A DNA stretch of 64,000 nt from Candidatus Gastranaerophilales bacterium (GCA_944325665.1 CALVAY010000001.1:227808-291807), one strand, 5' to 3'. Counted from the stretch's first letter, positions 23,180 to 32,305 are shown. Numbers and translations: made by a program. Notes: a model not told the origin generated them from the letters alone.

Positions 23180-24172
23180 ATGAAAATCGGTGCGATATCA
23201 AATGTTAATACATTTAAAGGTACTCAAGAAGCCCCTACTGCAACATCTCCAAATGAGAAAAAAGATATTAAAGAAGTTGTAAAAGACAATAAAGGTAAAA
23301 TTGCCCTTGGTCTTGGTGCACTTGCTGCAGTGGGAATTGCCGCAGTTGCAATTTCACGAGGCAAAAAAGTTCCTTCCGAGCTAAGTATTGATGACTTTAA
23401 AAAAATCGGCAAGTTTGATAAGGGTGTGGCAACGGTCAAAGGTCAACCATTCAGCGGTGTAATTGACGTAATAAATGAAGAGAATAAATATGCTCTTGAA
23501 TATGCAGATGGTGTATTAAAATCATCAACTTCAAGCAGAGTTTCGGATGGCAAATTATTTACCAAGAAAGTGTATAGTGAAAAAGACGGTGTAAAAACAA
23601 TAGAAAACTTCTTTTATTCTAGTGCTCCGAAATATAACGAAAAAGGACTAAAAGTTGGTGAATTGGGATGGCTTCCAGATAGACGCAAAACCACAATAAC
23701 CGACGGCAGAATTATCAATGAATACAAGAGAGGTCAAGCGACATTGCAGGATGTTGTAGAAAGGCAGCAAGACGGTACTTGGAAAAAGACATTCCAAGAA
23801 ATGGATTTAGTGCCCGATTATAGTCTTAAAAATAAAAACTATAACAGGTACTATATTTCAACAATGGATGAAGCGGGAAATGTTATAGCAAAAAAACCTG
23901 TTTATACTCGTAAACCTGCTTTTAGTTCAGGTGAAACATTTATAAAACGGGTAGAAAAATATACCGATAAAGACGGAAATCAAGTGGTTGAAACTTTGAA
24001 AAATGGTAAACCGTTTGCTAGGCAAACTACAAAAATGGCTGATGACGGCTCAAAGCAGATAGTTGTAGAATACCTTGACAAAGGTAGCGAAGGCTACAAA
24101 AAAATTATTGATATCGCTAAAGATGGTACTAGAAAAGAAAGTGAAATAGGACATAGGTTTATTAGTCTTTAA
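23180..24172 (+). CDS. Membrane-anchored protein with repeat-like extracytoplasmic part (330 aa), unknown
   Basis: The N terminus (MKIGAISNVNTFKGTQEAP) is followed by a charged linker, a Gly/Ala-rich membrane helix (IALGLGALAAVGIAAVAIS, about 41-60) and RGKKVPSEL, then about 260 soluble residues. The soluble part resembles loosely repeated beta hairpins of the kind seen in antitoxin/MORN-like repeats (GVATVKGQPFSGVIDVI, KYTDKDGNQVVETLKNGKPF, MADDGSKQIVVEYLD). The same N-terminal layout recurs in the 45956 and 53729 genes. GGGAAGGG precedes the ATG. No family identified; topology (short N tail, large C part) is inferred. Confidence 0.7.
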   Translation: MKIGAISNVNTFKGTQEAPTATSPNEKKDIKEVVKDNKGKIALGLGALAAVGIAAVAISRGKKVPSELSIDDFKKIGKFDKGVATVKGQPFSGVIDVINEENKYALEYADGVLKSSTSSRVSDGKLFTKKVYSEKDGVKTIENFFYSSAPKYNEKGLKVGELGWLPDRRKTTITDGRIINEYKRGQATLQDVVERQQDGTWKKTFQEMDLVPDYSLKNKNYNRYYISTMDEAGNVIAKKPVYTRKPAFSSGETFIKRVEKYTDKDGNQVVETLKNGKPFARQTTKMADDGSKQIVVEYLDKGSEGYKKIIDIAKDGTRKESEIGHRFISL

Positions 24173-24199
24173 AAAAAGCGGGCTTATTACCCGCTTTTT
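24173..24199. terminator. Bidirectional intrinsic terminator
   Basis: AAAAAGCGGG (24173-24182) pairs perfectly with CCCGCTTTTT (24190-24199) around a 7-base loop. It lies directly after the plus-strand anchored-protein gene, and its right arm reaches into the prfB stop codon, so it can end both convergent transcripts. Confidence 0.9.
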
Positions 24200-25302
24200 A
24201 ATTCTTCTTTTCACCAAACCTTAAATACTCTTCAATAAACCCGTCTATTTCTCCGTTCATAACAGCGTCCACATTACCCATTTCATATCCCGTCCTGTGG
24301 TCTTTAACAAGTTTATAAGGATGAAAAACATAAGAGCGAATTTGTGAGCCGAAATTTACATCCATAACTTCACCCTTCAGCCCTGCAAGTTTTTGTTCAT
24401 GTTCTGTTTGTTTTATTGCTAAAAGTTTTGAAGCAAGCATTTGCATTGCAGTTTCCCTGTTTTGAAGTTGTGAGCGCTCCTGCTGGCACTTAACCACAAT
24501 TCCTGTGGGCTTGTGATAAATTCTTACGGCTGTTTCAACCTTGTTGACGTTTTGTCCGCCCGCACCGCCTGAGCGCATGGTTTCTATTTCAATTTCATCA
24601 GGAGGTATTACAATTTTCTTTTCAAAGTCTTCAATAACAGGTATAACCTCAAGTGAGGCAAAGCTTGTCTGCCTTTTGCCGTTAGCATTGAAAGGAGAAA
24701 TTCTAACCAGTCTGTGGACTCCTTTTTCGGCTTTTGAGTATCCGTAAGCCCATCTGCCTTTAATTTTAATTGTTGCAGATTTTATACCCGCTTCCTCGCC
24801 GTCGGATTTATCAAGGAGTTCAACCTCCCAGTTTCTGATTTGCGCCCATCTTGTGTACATTCTAAGAAGCATTTGCGCCCAATCTTGAGCATCTGTTCCG
24901 CCTGCACCCGAGTTTACGGTTAAAATTGCATCATTTTTATCAAACTCTCCGCTTAGCATTTGTTCTAAATCAAATTTATCAAGCTCACCTTCAAGCTTTG
25001 TTAGGTTTTGAAATGCTTCTTGCATAAGCGGAACGTCTTCAAGCTCCAAACTTAAAATAGCGTCATCATAGGTATTTTGCCAACTTTGATACATCTCAAG
25101 AGTTGATTTTAAATCCTTTTGTTCTTTAAGAAGTGCTGACGCTTTTTCTTGGTTATCCCAAATATTTTCTTCCTGAAGTTTTTTATCTAAAGAGGCGAGG
25201 TCTAAAGTTATTTTATCAAGGTCAAAGACACCTCTTTGCATTTTCTATGCGAGGTTTTATTGAATTTATTTTTTGTTTTAAATCTTCTTTAATTTCAAGC
25301 AT
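24198..25302 (-). CDS. prfB: Peptide chain release factor 2, expressed by +1 programmed frameshift
   Basis: Frame 0 starts at ATG 25302 and encodes 26 residues ([26 protein letters not shown]), then meets TGA at 25224-25222. A +1 slip at CTT-TGA-C continues as [15 protein letters not shown] to the stop at 24198, total about 367 residues, the normal RF2 length. The product has the RF2 codon-recognition tripeptide SPF ([10 protein letters not shown]) and the GGQ loop ([14 protein letters not shown]). It releases peptides at UGA and UAA. TAAAAT at 25314-25309 ends 6 bases before the ATG with no Shine-Dalgarno sequence, predicting a leaderless mRNA. Reading the second frame alone would begin at 25241 and lose the N-terminal helix. 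Confidence 0.95.
25221..25235 (-). promoter_or_regulatory. prfB autoregulatory +1 frameshift site
   Basis: On the minus strand the sequence is AGAGG, TGT, CTT, TGA, C. The Shine-Dalgarno-like AGAGG sits exactly three bases before the CTT slip codon, as in Escherichia coli (AGGGGG, UAU, CUU, UGAC). When RF2 is scarce the ribosome pauses at UGA, slips to UUU and continues with GAC, so RF2 controls its own synthesis. Confidence 0.93.
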
Positions 25303-25369
25303 AAAATGATTTTACTATAAACATGTTTTTGTTAAAATTAAAATCGGTGGCTTAAAAAAGGGGTCAAAA

Positions 25370-25888
25370 ATGGAAGATATTAAAAAGATGATAAGAAATA
25401 TTCCTGATTTTCCAAAAGAAGGGATAATTTTCAGAGATATTACAACTGCTATTAAAGATAAAGACACTATGAAAAAAATTGTCGATTTAATGGCTGACGA
25501 GTACAAGAATGAGAAAATAGACTACGTTGCGGGAATTGAATCACGCGGTTTTATTTTTGGCATGCCAATAGCATATAAATTAGGCTGCGGTTTTATTCCA
25601 ATCAGAAAACCGGGTAAATTACCTGCCAAAACCATTTCAAGAGAATATTCTCTGGAGTACGGTACGGATAAAATTGAAATTCATAAAGACGCACTTAAAG
25701 CGGGTGATAGAGTTCTTGTTGTGGATGACCTTTTAGCGACAGGCGGAACAGCTACTGCTGCTTGTGAATTGGTAAAAGATACAGGTGCAACACTTGTTGG
25801 TGTATCTTTTGTAATTGAACTTGAAGCACTTGAAGGCAGAAAAAGATTACCAAAAGACCTAAAAGTATCAACTTTGGTTAAGTACTAA
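25370..25888 (+). CDS. apt: Adenine phosphoribosyltransferase
   Basis: The 172-residue protein has the full APT pattern: IRNIPDFPKEGIIFRDITT at the N terminus, the base-binding GIESRGFIFGMPIAY, PIRKPGKLP, the adenine-type flexible loop SREYSLEYGTDKIEIH, and the PRPP-binding loop VLVVDDLLATGGTATA. It salvages adenine to AMP. AAGGGG lies 6 to 7 bases before the ATG. It is divergent from prfB with 67 bp between the start codons. The flhB promoter lies within its last codons, so flhB has independent transcription. Confidence 0.97.
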   Translation: MEDIKKMIRNIPDFPKEGIIFRDITTAIKDKDTMKKIVDLMADEYKNEKIDYVAGIESRGFIFGMPIAYKLGCGFIPIRKPGKLPAKTISREYSLEYGTDKIEIHKDALKAGDRVLVVDDLLATGGTATAACELVKDTGATLVGVSFVIELEALEGRKRLPKDLKVSTLVKY

Positions 25889-25901
25889 AAAGTGGTATAA
25901 T
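25874..25901 (+). promoter_or_regulatory. Promoter for flhB inside the end of apt, leaderless layout
   Basis: TTGGTT (25874-25879), a 16-bp spacer and TATAAT (25896-25901) are followed by 7 bases and the flhB ATG at 25909. No Shine-Dalgarno sequence is present, so transcription should begin at or next to the A of the ATG. Confidence 0.6.
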
Positions 25902-25908
25902 CTAGCTT

Positions 25909-27012
25909 ATGGGTGATGAAGATAAGCAGTTTGAGGCATCTCAACAGAAACTTCAAAAGGCACGAAAAGAAGGTCAGGTTGTAAAATCTAAAGACTTCTC
26001 TGTTGCCATTGGTCTTGTTGTGATGTTCAGCGGCATTTACGTCTTATCTCCTTTTATTTGGTCGCAAATTTCGGGGTTATTTACCTTAATTTACGAGCAA
26101 ATCCCCGTGGCACACATTGAAAAAATAGGCTACGCTTATCTTTTATTCACAACACTTGTGCCTACAATATTAATTATCGGCCCGATTTTGCTTTTGGCTT
26201 GGTTTGTAGGTATCATGGGGGACTTAATACAAGTAGGGCCATTATTTACAATGACTCCCCTATCTCCAAAATTAGATAAGTTGAATCCGACAAAATATTT
26301 TAAAAACTTAATGAGCCCAAAAACTCTTTTTGAATTGGTAAAAAACATAGTAAAAGTTGCAATTTTGGGTATTGTAGGTTATGCGGTTTATATGACCCAT
26401 TTTCCTGATATCATTATGCTTGCGGCTATTGACAATCAGTTTGCAGTTTTAATTCAGTTTGGTAAATTGGTTGTAGATTTCGTTGTAAAAGCTACAATAG
26501 CTTTTTTAATTATTGCGGCAGCGGATTACGGTGTTACAAAATGGAAGTTTTTGCAAGATCAAAAAATGTCTTTTAAAGAGGTAAAAGACGAGTATAAAAA
26601 CACGGAAGGCGACCCGCATGTAAAAGCTGCGCTAAGGCAAAGGCGTCAACAGCTTTTACAAAAGAAGATGATGGATGCTGTTCCTGATGCTGACTTTGTT
26701 GTTACTAACCCGACACACATTGCCTGTGCTATTAAATATGACCAAAAAACAATGCAATCACCAAGGCTTGTGGCAAAAGGTACCGAGCTTTTTGCAAAGA
26801 AAATTCGAGAAATTGCCGAAAAGCACGGCGTCCCTGTTATAGAAAACCCACCTGTTGCACGTGCAATATTTAGATTTGTCGATATAGACAGAGAAATTCC
26901 GCCTGATTTATATAAAGCGGTAGCTGAAATTCTTATATTTGTTTACAATCTTAAGAAACAAAAGACCCAAAACTATAATAATATCGATAATAATCCTACA
27001 AATAACGGGTAA
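25909..27012 (+). CDS. flhB: Flagellar/type III export switch protein FlhB (SctU family)
   Basis: The 367-residue protein has the FlhB layout: EASQQKLQKARKEGQVVKSKDF before four membrane helices (about 30-210), then the cytoplasmic domain with MSFKEVKDEYKNTEGDPHVK and the autocleavage motif NPTH (VVTNPTHIACAIKYD), ending with KHGVPVIENPPVARAIF. FlhB sets the switch from rod/hook to filament export. No other export gene is here; the next gene is a sigma factor of flagellar type, so this looks like a small detached piece of a flagellar or related system. The C-terminal tail is Asn-rich and low complexity. Confidence 0.92.
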   Translation: MGDEDKQFEASQQKLQKARKEGQVVKSKDFSVAIGLVVMFSGIYVLSPFIWSQISGLFTLIYEQIPVAHIEKIGYAYLLFTTLVPTILIIGPILLLAWFVGIMGDLIQVGPLFTMTPLSPKLDKLNPTKYFKNLMSPKTLFELVKNIVKVAILGIVGYAVYMTHFPDIIMLAAIDNQFAVLIQFGKLVVDFVVKATIAFLIIAAADYGVTKWKFLQDQKMSFKEVKDEYKNTEGDPHVKAALRQRRQQLLQKKMMDAVPDADFVVTNPTHIACAIKYDQKTMQSPRLVAKGTELFAKKIREIAEKHGVPVIENPPVARAIFRFVDIDREIPPDLYKAVAEILIFVYNLKKQKTQNYNNIDNNPTNNG

Positions 27013-27071
27013 TATTTGCATAAATACTTAAAAGATAGTAAAATCATCTTGTAGAATTGTAATTAAGAAAA

Positions 27072-27752
27072 ATGGCTTCAACATTGCAATCAAATTTAAA
27101 TGACTATATTGATATAATTCAAAAAGTAGCACGGGTAGAATACAGAAGAATACCATCGCATATGGTGGAGTGCGAGGAGCTTGTATCTATCGGTATTATT
27201 GCTATACAAGCTTTGATTAAAAACAAAACCCCTGAGCAATTGCAAAGATATAACACTTCCTACATTGCAACTGCTGTTAGGTGGGCAATCAGAAACGAAC
27301 TAAGAAACCGCTACAAATGGTACACACTAAAGCACAAGCGTGAAGAAGGGGATGAGGATGATGGTGAAGGTTCTTATCCAAATGACAACTCAAGTCTTGA
27401 TGTTTCGCCAACAAAGGTAAGAGAGGCAATTTATGAAACTATTTTGTCAATTGACTCAATAGCTTCCGCTTCATCTGATAACGATTCGCCGTTTGATTTT
27501 ATTAAGGATAATTCTGCAACTCCTGATGAAAAAGCTGAAATTTCCGAGTTAGGGAAAATAATTAGAGAAGCCATTGCAACATTGCCACAAAAGGACAGAA
27601 CTATTGTGGAGTACAGATTTTACCGCAACATGCAAGTTAAGCAAATTGCGGCTCAAGTTGGTTTATCAAGTTCAAGAATTACAAGAATTGTGCAGAGTTC
27701 GCTGAATACCGTGAGGGAATATCTGCAAAAAAGAGGTCTTACAAGTTATTAA
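27072..27752 (+). CDS. RNA polymerase sigma-70 family factor, FliA-like
   Basis: The 226-residue protein has a sigma region 2 (YRRIPSHMVECEELVSIGIIAIQALI; YIATAVRWAIRNELRN) and a region 4 helix-turn-helix (ATLPQKDRTIVEYRFYRNMQ, VKQIAAQVGLSSSRITRIVQ). Between them is an acidic, Ser/Asp-rich linker (GDEDDGEGSYPNDNSS) where region 3 would be poorly conserved. Placement 60 bp after flhB supports a FliA/sigma-28 role, but the linker is unusual and a general stress-type alternative factor remains possible. TAGAAT at 27052-27057 could be its own -10 box; no clear Shine-Dalgarno sequence. Confidence 0.8.
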   Translation: MASTLQSNLNDYIDIIQKVARVEYRRIPSHMVECEELVSIGIIAIQALIKNKTPEQLQRYNTSYIATAVRWAIRNELRNRYKWYTLKHKREEGDEDDGEGSYPNDNSSLDVSPTKVREAIYETILSIDSIASASSDNDSPFDFIKDNSATPDEKAEISELGKIIREAIATLPQKDRTIVEYRFYRNMQVKQIAAQVGLSSSRITRIVQSSLNTVREYLQKRGLTSY

Positions 27753-27772
27753 AATTATTGGAAGGGTTAAAA

Positions 27773-29662
27773 ATGTTGTGTAAAGAAAATCAAGCACTTT
27801 CTCAGGAATATAAGCAGGCTGTAAAAGAAGCATTAAGCGTATTAGGTAAAAAGAATATGGCACTTATTTTGCACGGTGTCAGTTTTCCTTCTTCAACAGG
27901 CGAAAATACAGGTTTTGGTACATATAACTCTGATGGTGCAAAAAGAGTTTTTGACTTTATAGGCGGTGTTTTTAGTGCGCTACAACTTGGCCCCGGCGGT
28001 AAGACAAAAATGTCCGACCCTTCTCCATATTGCGGTACGGTTTTTTCTAAAAACCCTTTGTTTATAAATTTAAAAGAATTAACTACAAAAGAGTGGGAGC
28101 ATCTTCTTAGTGAAGAAACTCTTAATAACATTGTTGAAAATAACCCCTCAAAAGGTACTAACAGAGCCTCTTATGCTTATGCAACAGAGCGTTGCGATGC
28201 TGCTATGAAAGAGTTTTATGAAAACTTTAAAAAGAAAGCTTCTTGGGGCTTAAAAAGAAAATTTGATAAATTCAAAAAAGAAAATGCGCTTTGGCTTGAT
28301 AACGATGCCCTATATGAAGCATTTTGTCTTGAAAACGGTTCGGATTATTGGCCGCAGTGGCAAAGCGAATTTGATAAGAAAATCTTTTCAACAGATGATT
28401 TAAAGGCTGCAAAGAAAAGAATTGAAGAAATTTCTAAAAAATACCATGATGAAATAGAAAAGTATAAGCTTGAGCAATTTGTTGTCGCTCAACAAGGCGA
28501 AAATACTTTAAAATACGCTCAAGACAGAAATGTTAAGATGATAGCAGACAGACAAGTTGCTTTCTCTGACAGAGATACTTGGGCATATCAGGCTTTATTT
28601 AAAGAAGACTGGTCTTTGGGCTGCCCGCCTGATTATTTCTCAAAAGACGGTCAGGCATGGGGCTTTAGCGTTGTTGATCCTGAAAAACTTTTCAATAAAG
28701 ACGGTTCTTTGGGTGAAGCAGGTAAGTTGCTATACAGACTGTATCTAAAAATGTTTAAAGAAAACCCCGGCGGTGTCAGAATTGACCATACGGTAGGTTT
28801 AATTGACCCATGGATATATAAACAAGGTTCATTGCCCAAGATTGAAGAAGGCGCAGGAAGATTGTATTCTTCTCCAATGCATGAAGAGTTAAAAAAATAT
28901 TCAATTGCAACCGAACAAGATGTTGATAAAGAGTTTGATCCGGATGAAGAAAAATGGATTAAGCAGTTGAGCGATGAGCAAATTCAACAATACGGCGCAA
29001 TGATTGAAAAAATTGTTATAGCTTCAGCAAAAGAAGCAGGTCTTGATAAGGATGCAATTGTTGCAGAGGACTTGGGAACTTTGACATATCCTGTTGAACA
29101 GGTTATGAAAAAATACGGTCTTCAAGGTATGAAGCTTGTTCAATTTGTTGTGGCTGAAGAAGAAGACCACCCTTATCGTTGTAAAAATATTACTCCAAAT
29201 TCTTGGGTAATGGTTGGTACGCACGATAACCAGCCTATCAGAATGTGGGCATCAACTATGGTTAATACCGATAAAATGCATCCGCATGTCAGAAACTTAA
29301 TGGAAGATTTATTCTCGGAATTTGACAACCAAGATGAAATCAGACATAAATTGTACACTGATGAAAAATTCTTAGGCTTTGCAAAACTTGTTGAATGTTT
29401 TGCCTCAAAAGCTGAGAATATTCAAATCTTCTTTACTGATTTCTTTGGAATAAACGAAGTTTATAATACACCCGGTACTTCAGGAGATCCAAACTGGACG
29501 CTTAGATTGCCTGACAATTTTGAAGAATTTTATTTGCAAAAAGTTCAATCAGGTGATGCACTAAATCTTCCTTTGGCGTTAATTTACGCAATTAAAGCAA
29601 GAGGCAGAGATTTTGCAGGTCAAAACCACGAATTAATAGAAAGACTTGAAAAATTGGTGTAG
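27773..29662 (+). CDS. malQ: 4-alpha-glucanotransferase (GH77)
   Basis: The 629-residue protein carries the GH77 catalytic blocks: LQLGPGGKTKMSDPSPY near the N terminus, MIADRQVAFSDRDTWAYQ, the nucleophile region GVRIDHTVGLIDPWIY, the acid/base VAEDLGTLTYPVEQV and the third carboxylate VGTHDNQPIRMW. It moves maltodextrin segments between glucans. It is longer than the roughly 500-residue bacterial form because of helical insertions before residue 250 (FKKKASWGLKRKFDKFKKEN region). GGAAGGG precedes the ATG at 27773; an in-frame TTG at 27758 overlaps that site and is not used here. Together with glgA it points to glycogen turnover. Confidence 0.93.
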   Translation: MLCKENQALSQEYKQAVKEALSVLGKKNMALILHGVSFPSSTGENTGFGTYNSDGAKRVFDFIGGVFSALQLGPGGKTKMSDPSPYCGTVFSKNPLFINLKELTTKEWEHLLSEETLNNIVENNPSKGTNRASYAYATERCDAAMKEFYENFKKKASWGLKRKFDKFKKENALWLDNDALYEAFCLENGSDYWPQWQSEFDKKIFSTDDLKAAKKRIEEISKKYHDEIEKYKLEQFVVAQQGENTLKYAQDRNVKMIADRQVAFSDRDTWAYQALFKEDWSLGCPPDYFSKDGQAWGFSVVDPEKLFNKDGSLGEAGKLLYRLYLKMFKENPGGVRIDHTVGLIDPWIYKQGSLPKIEEGAGRLYSSPMHEELKKYSIATEQDVDKEFDPDEEKWIKQLSDEQIQQYGAMIEKIVIASAKEAGLDKDAIVAEDLGTLTYPVEQVMKKYGLQGMKLVQFVVAEEEDHPYRCKNITPNSWVMVGTHDNQPIRMWASTMVNTDKMHPHVRNLMEDLFSEFDNQDEIRHKLYTDEKFLGFAKLVECFASKAENIQIFFTDFFGINEVYNTPGTSGDPNWTLRLPDNFEEFYLQKVQSGDALNLPLALIYAIKARGRDFAGQNHELIERLEKLV

Positions 29663-29663
29663 G

Positions 29664-30827
29664 ATGAAACTTCAAAATACCCTTAAAAAGTTTTTAATTC
29701 TTGCAATGCTTATAATCCTTACGGGAAGCTCTGTTTGGGCTTTCTCGTTTAGGAATATGTGTTTGAATATTATTCAAATTTCAGACACGCACATTTCTCA
29801 AAGAGAAGATAATTCGTATAAAATGTTGTCTTCTTCAAAAGTTTTGCTAAAGGATGCCATAAATACCGCAAATCAAATCAAAGACGTTGATTTTGTCATG
29901 TTTACGGGCGATATGGTTGACACTCCGACGCCTGAAAACTACAAAGACTTTTTTACACTTTTGTCGGAATTAAATCACCCGTCTTTGGTTGCTTTCGGTA
30001 ACCATGACAGTGCAAACTGTAATCCTTCAACGGGTGAGTGTACGCAAGGACTTGTTATCTCTGATGCTTTAGATTTTATTAAAAGGTGTAACAGAAACTA
30101 TATTTTTGATACTACTTATTATGCTTTTACACCAAAGACAGATTATCACATAATTGTTCTTGACCCCGTTATAAGAGATGAAATTACTTCAAATGGTTAT
30201 CTAGATGACGAGCAGCTTGCGTTTTTGGATTATCAGCTCCAAAATAATCAAGATAAGGTAATTGTAATTTTTCAACATCACCCTGTCGTTGAGCCCTTTA
30301 AAAGTGATGACCATAAAATAAGAAATGCTGACAAGTATCTTGCAATTTTAGCTAAGTATAAAAATCCTATACTAATTTGCTCGGGGCACTATCATTCAAC
30401 AAAAATAACAAGAGAGAAAAATATAATTCACTTGAGCACTCCTTCCTTGGTTACTTTCCCGAATGCTTTTCGCTATATAAAAATAACAAATTATAACGAT
30501 AGAACTCAATTTCAATTTCAATTTTACGAAACCAATCTAAAAGATATTCAATCTGTTGCAAAAGCAAATACAATTGCGGCGGCAACTTTTGCAGGTGTTC
30601 AAAAAGACCGTGTCCAAGACATAATGATTAGAAAAAGTTATGTAAAAACTAAAAAGCCTAAAAAAGAAAAAAGAGTTAAGAAAAAGCAAAAAGAAGTTGA
30701 TGTTCAAGAAGAAGTTCTTGAAGACAACAATGCGGATATAAACGATGTTCAAGATGTTGATGCATCTGAAATTCAGGACGAATTAAATACACAAGAGGAA
30801 CAAATCCAAAATGAACAACAAATTTAA
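29664..30827 (+). CDS. Secreted or membrane-tethered metallophosphoesterase
   Basis: Starting at ATG 29664 (387 aa) there is an N-terminal signal segment (LKKFLILAMLIILTGSSVWAF), then a calcineurin-like phosphoesterase domain with IIQISDTHIS, MFTGDMVDTP, AFGNHDS, IFQHHPVVEP and CSGHYHSTKI, which are the dimetal motifs DxH, GD, GNHD, H and GHxH. The substrate is unknown. The C-terminal about 80 residues are a Lys-rich then Glu/Asp/Gln-rich low-complexity tail (KTKKPKKEKRVKKKQKE, then acidic), unusual for the family. The gene starts one base after the malQ stop and overlaps the MBL gene by 17 bp. Confidence 0.85.
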   Translation: MKLQNTLKKFLILAMLIILTGSSVWAFSFRNMCLNIIQISDTHISQREDNSYKMLSSSKVLLKDAINTANQIKDVDFVMFTGDMVDTPTPENYKDFFTLLSELNHPSLVAFGNHDSANCNPSTGECTQGLVISDALDFIKRCNRNYIFDTTYYAFTPKTDYHIIVLDPVIRDEITSNGYLDDEQLAFLDYQLQNNQDKVIVIFQHHPVVEPFKSDDHKIRNADKYLAILAKYKNPILICSGHYHSTKITREKNIIHLSTPSLVTFPNAFRYIKITNYNDRTQFQFQFYETNLKDIQSVAKANTIAAATFAGVQKDRVQDIMIRKSYVKTKKPKKEKRVKKKQKEVDVQEEVLEDNNADINDVQDVDASEIQDELNTQEEQIQNEQQI

Positions 30828-31743
30828 AGTAAAATTTAGAGGTGTAAGAGGTTCTTATCCGACACCTAAAGCAAATTATTTAAATTTTGGCGGAAATACC
30901 TCCTGTGTTGAGGTTATGCTTGATGACAGGCTTGTTGTACTTGATGCGGGAACGGGGATTGTTGACCTTGGGGTTGAATTAGTCCGCGAACATATTTTAA
31001 GTTCGGGTAATCCTCAAGAGAGAAAAAATATCGAAGCTACAATATTATTAAGCCACGTTCATCAAGACCATATTCAAGGTTTGCAGTTTTTTAAACCCGT
31101 ATTTATTCAAGGCTCAAAAATTAACGTTTTTGGCTTAAATATAAACAACGAAGATTTAAAGGATACACTTCAAGACGTCCTCTTCGACAGGGTTTTCCCT
31201 CTTGGAATAGATGACGTTAAATGTGATTTTAATATTCAAAATCTAAACGACTCAAAAGTTGTTGTAATTCAAAAGTGTGCAGAGCCAAAAATTCTTGAGC
31301 TGTCCTCTTTTAATCAGAATGATTATTCAAAAGATGACATTATAATTACATTCTACAAGACGCAAGCGCACCCCAAAAACGGTTGTCTTTGCATGAAAAT
31401 TTCTTATAATGATAAAGTATTGGTGTATGCAACAGATAAAGAAAGCTATGTGGGTTCGGATAAACGCTTTATAGAATTTGCTCACGGTTGCGACTTGCTT
31501 ATCCACGATGCTCAATACACTCATCAAGACTACGTTTCGCCTGTTGCACCAAAACAAGGTTACGGACACTCAACCTATCAAATGGCTCTTGAGAGTGCAA
31601 AATTATCAAAAGCAAAGAGGTTGCTGTTCTTCCATTATGATCCTAACTATGATGATACAACACTTGAAATGCTGGAAAAAGAATTTGCAAACCCCGAGTG
31701 TGGTATTGAGTTTGCAAAAGAAGGTCTTGAAATTGCAATTTAG
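30811..31743 (+). CDS. MBL-fold metallohydrolase (cAMP phosphodiesterase/RNase Z-like)
   Basis: The 310-residue protein starts VKFRGVRGSYPTPKANYLNFGGNTSCVEV-like (key parts RGVRGSYPTP and GGNTSCVEV), then LVVLDAGTGIVDLG, the metal motif LLSHVHQDHIQGL (HxHxDH), a distal His in KTQAHPKNGCLC, YATDKE, and LLIHDAQYTHQDY plus FHYDPNYDD. This pattern is typical of the MBL subgroup annotated as 3',5'-cyclic nucleotide phosphodiesterase or of two-component-linked hydrolases. It is cytoplasmic. It overlaps the preceding metallophosphoesterase by 17 bp and the next gene by 11 bp, so the three are coupled. Confidence 0.85.
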   Translation: MNNKFKVKFRGVRGSYPTPKANYLNFGGNTSCVEVMLDDRLVVLDAGTGIVDLGVELVREHILSSGNPQERKNIEATILLSHVHQDHIQGLQFFKPVFIQGSKINVFGLNINNEDLKDTLQDVLFDRVFPLGIDDVKCDFNIQNLNDSKVVVIQKCAEPKILELSSFNQNDYSKDDIIITFYKTQAHPKNGCLCMKISYNDKVLVYATDKESYVGSDKRFIEFAHGCDLLIHDAQYTHQDYVSPVAPKQGYGHSTYQMALESAKLSKAKRLLFFHYDPNYDDTTLEMLEKEFANPECGIEFAKEGLEIAI

Positions 31744-32305
31744 AAAGTTTTTTCTTATTTTTTTAATGCTTTTCACCATTAATTGTGCTTATGGTGAAAT
31801 TACCCCTATTGACGCTCAAAGGAATGCAAAAGAGCATAATAATCAGGGGACTATTTATCTTCGTGAGGGCGATTATTTAGCTGCCATTAAGGAATTTAAA
31901 ATTGCGATAGGCATTAATCCTAACGCTCAAAGTACGAGTGTTTACTATAACAACCTTGGTCGTACTTATATGAAAATATATGAGTACAATAAAAACAGGC
32001 TTATTGCCAAATGGGCGCAAGATTGTTTTGAGCATGCAATTTTAGGTGATTGTATGAATATGGTTTATTATAATAATCTTGTTGAAAGCTATGCCGCTCA
32101 AGGTATTTTGGATTCAAGAGCCCAGTACTTGCTAAAGCGTGTTGAAAAAAATCCCTACAATAAAATTATCGTCGGACTAATTTATTTAAGGCAAAATAAA
32201 ATCGGGGCTGCAGTTACCATGCTTGATGATTTTTGCACTAATAACCCCGATTTAATTATTACTAATGACGTTAAAAAGATTATTAAAGCCAACAGTTTTA
32301 TCTAA
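31733..32305 (+). CDS. Secreted TPR-like protein (190 aa)
   Basis: The best start is TTG 31733, with GAAGG 8 bases upstream, giving a signal peptide (QFRKFFLIFLMLFTINCAYG) and then TPR-type helices: NQGTIYLREGDYLAAIKEFK, YYNNLGRTYMKIYEYNKNRL and GLIYLRQNKIGAAVTMLDDF. The signal contains NCAYG, which could be a weak lipobox. An ATG inside the signal is an alternative start. The gene overlaps the MBL gene by 11 bp and its 3' end overlaps purA (convergent) by 8 bp. It is the third of four TPR-type genes in the window. Function unknown. Confidence 0.7.
   Translation: MQFRKFFLIFLMLFTINCAYGEITPIDAQRNAKEHNNQGTIYLREGDYLAAIKEFKIAIGINPNAQSTSVYYNNLGRTYMKIYEYNKNRLIAKWAQDCFEHAILGDCMNMVYYNNLVESYAAQGILDSRAQYLLKRVEKNPYNKIIVGLIYLRQNKIGAAVTMLDDFCTNNPDLIITNDVKKIIKANSFI

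Noticed and set aside
25222..25224. Frameshift error or pseudogene in prfB
   Set aside because: The TGA sits in the precise programmed frameshift context (AGAGG, three bases, CTT-TGA-C), and the two frames join into a full-length RF2.
31478..31732. Longer N terminus for the secreted TPR-like protein
   Set aside because: It lies inside the MBL hydrolase gene in another frame and would bury the signal peptide; TTG 31733 has a ribosome site.
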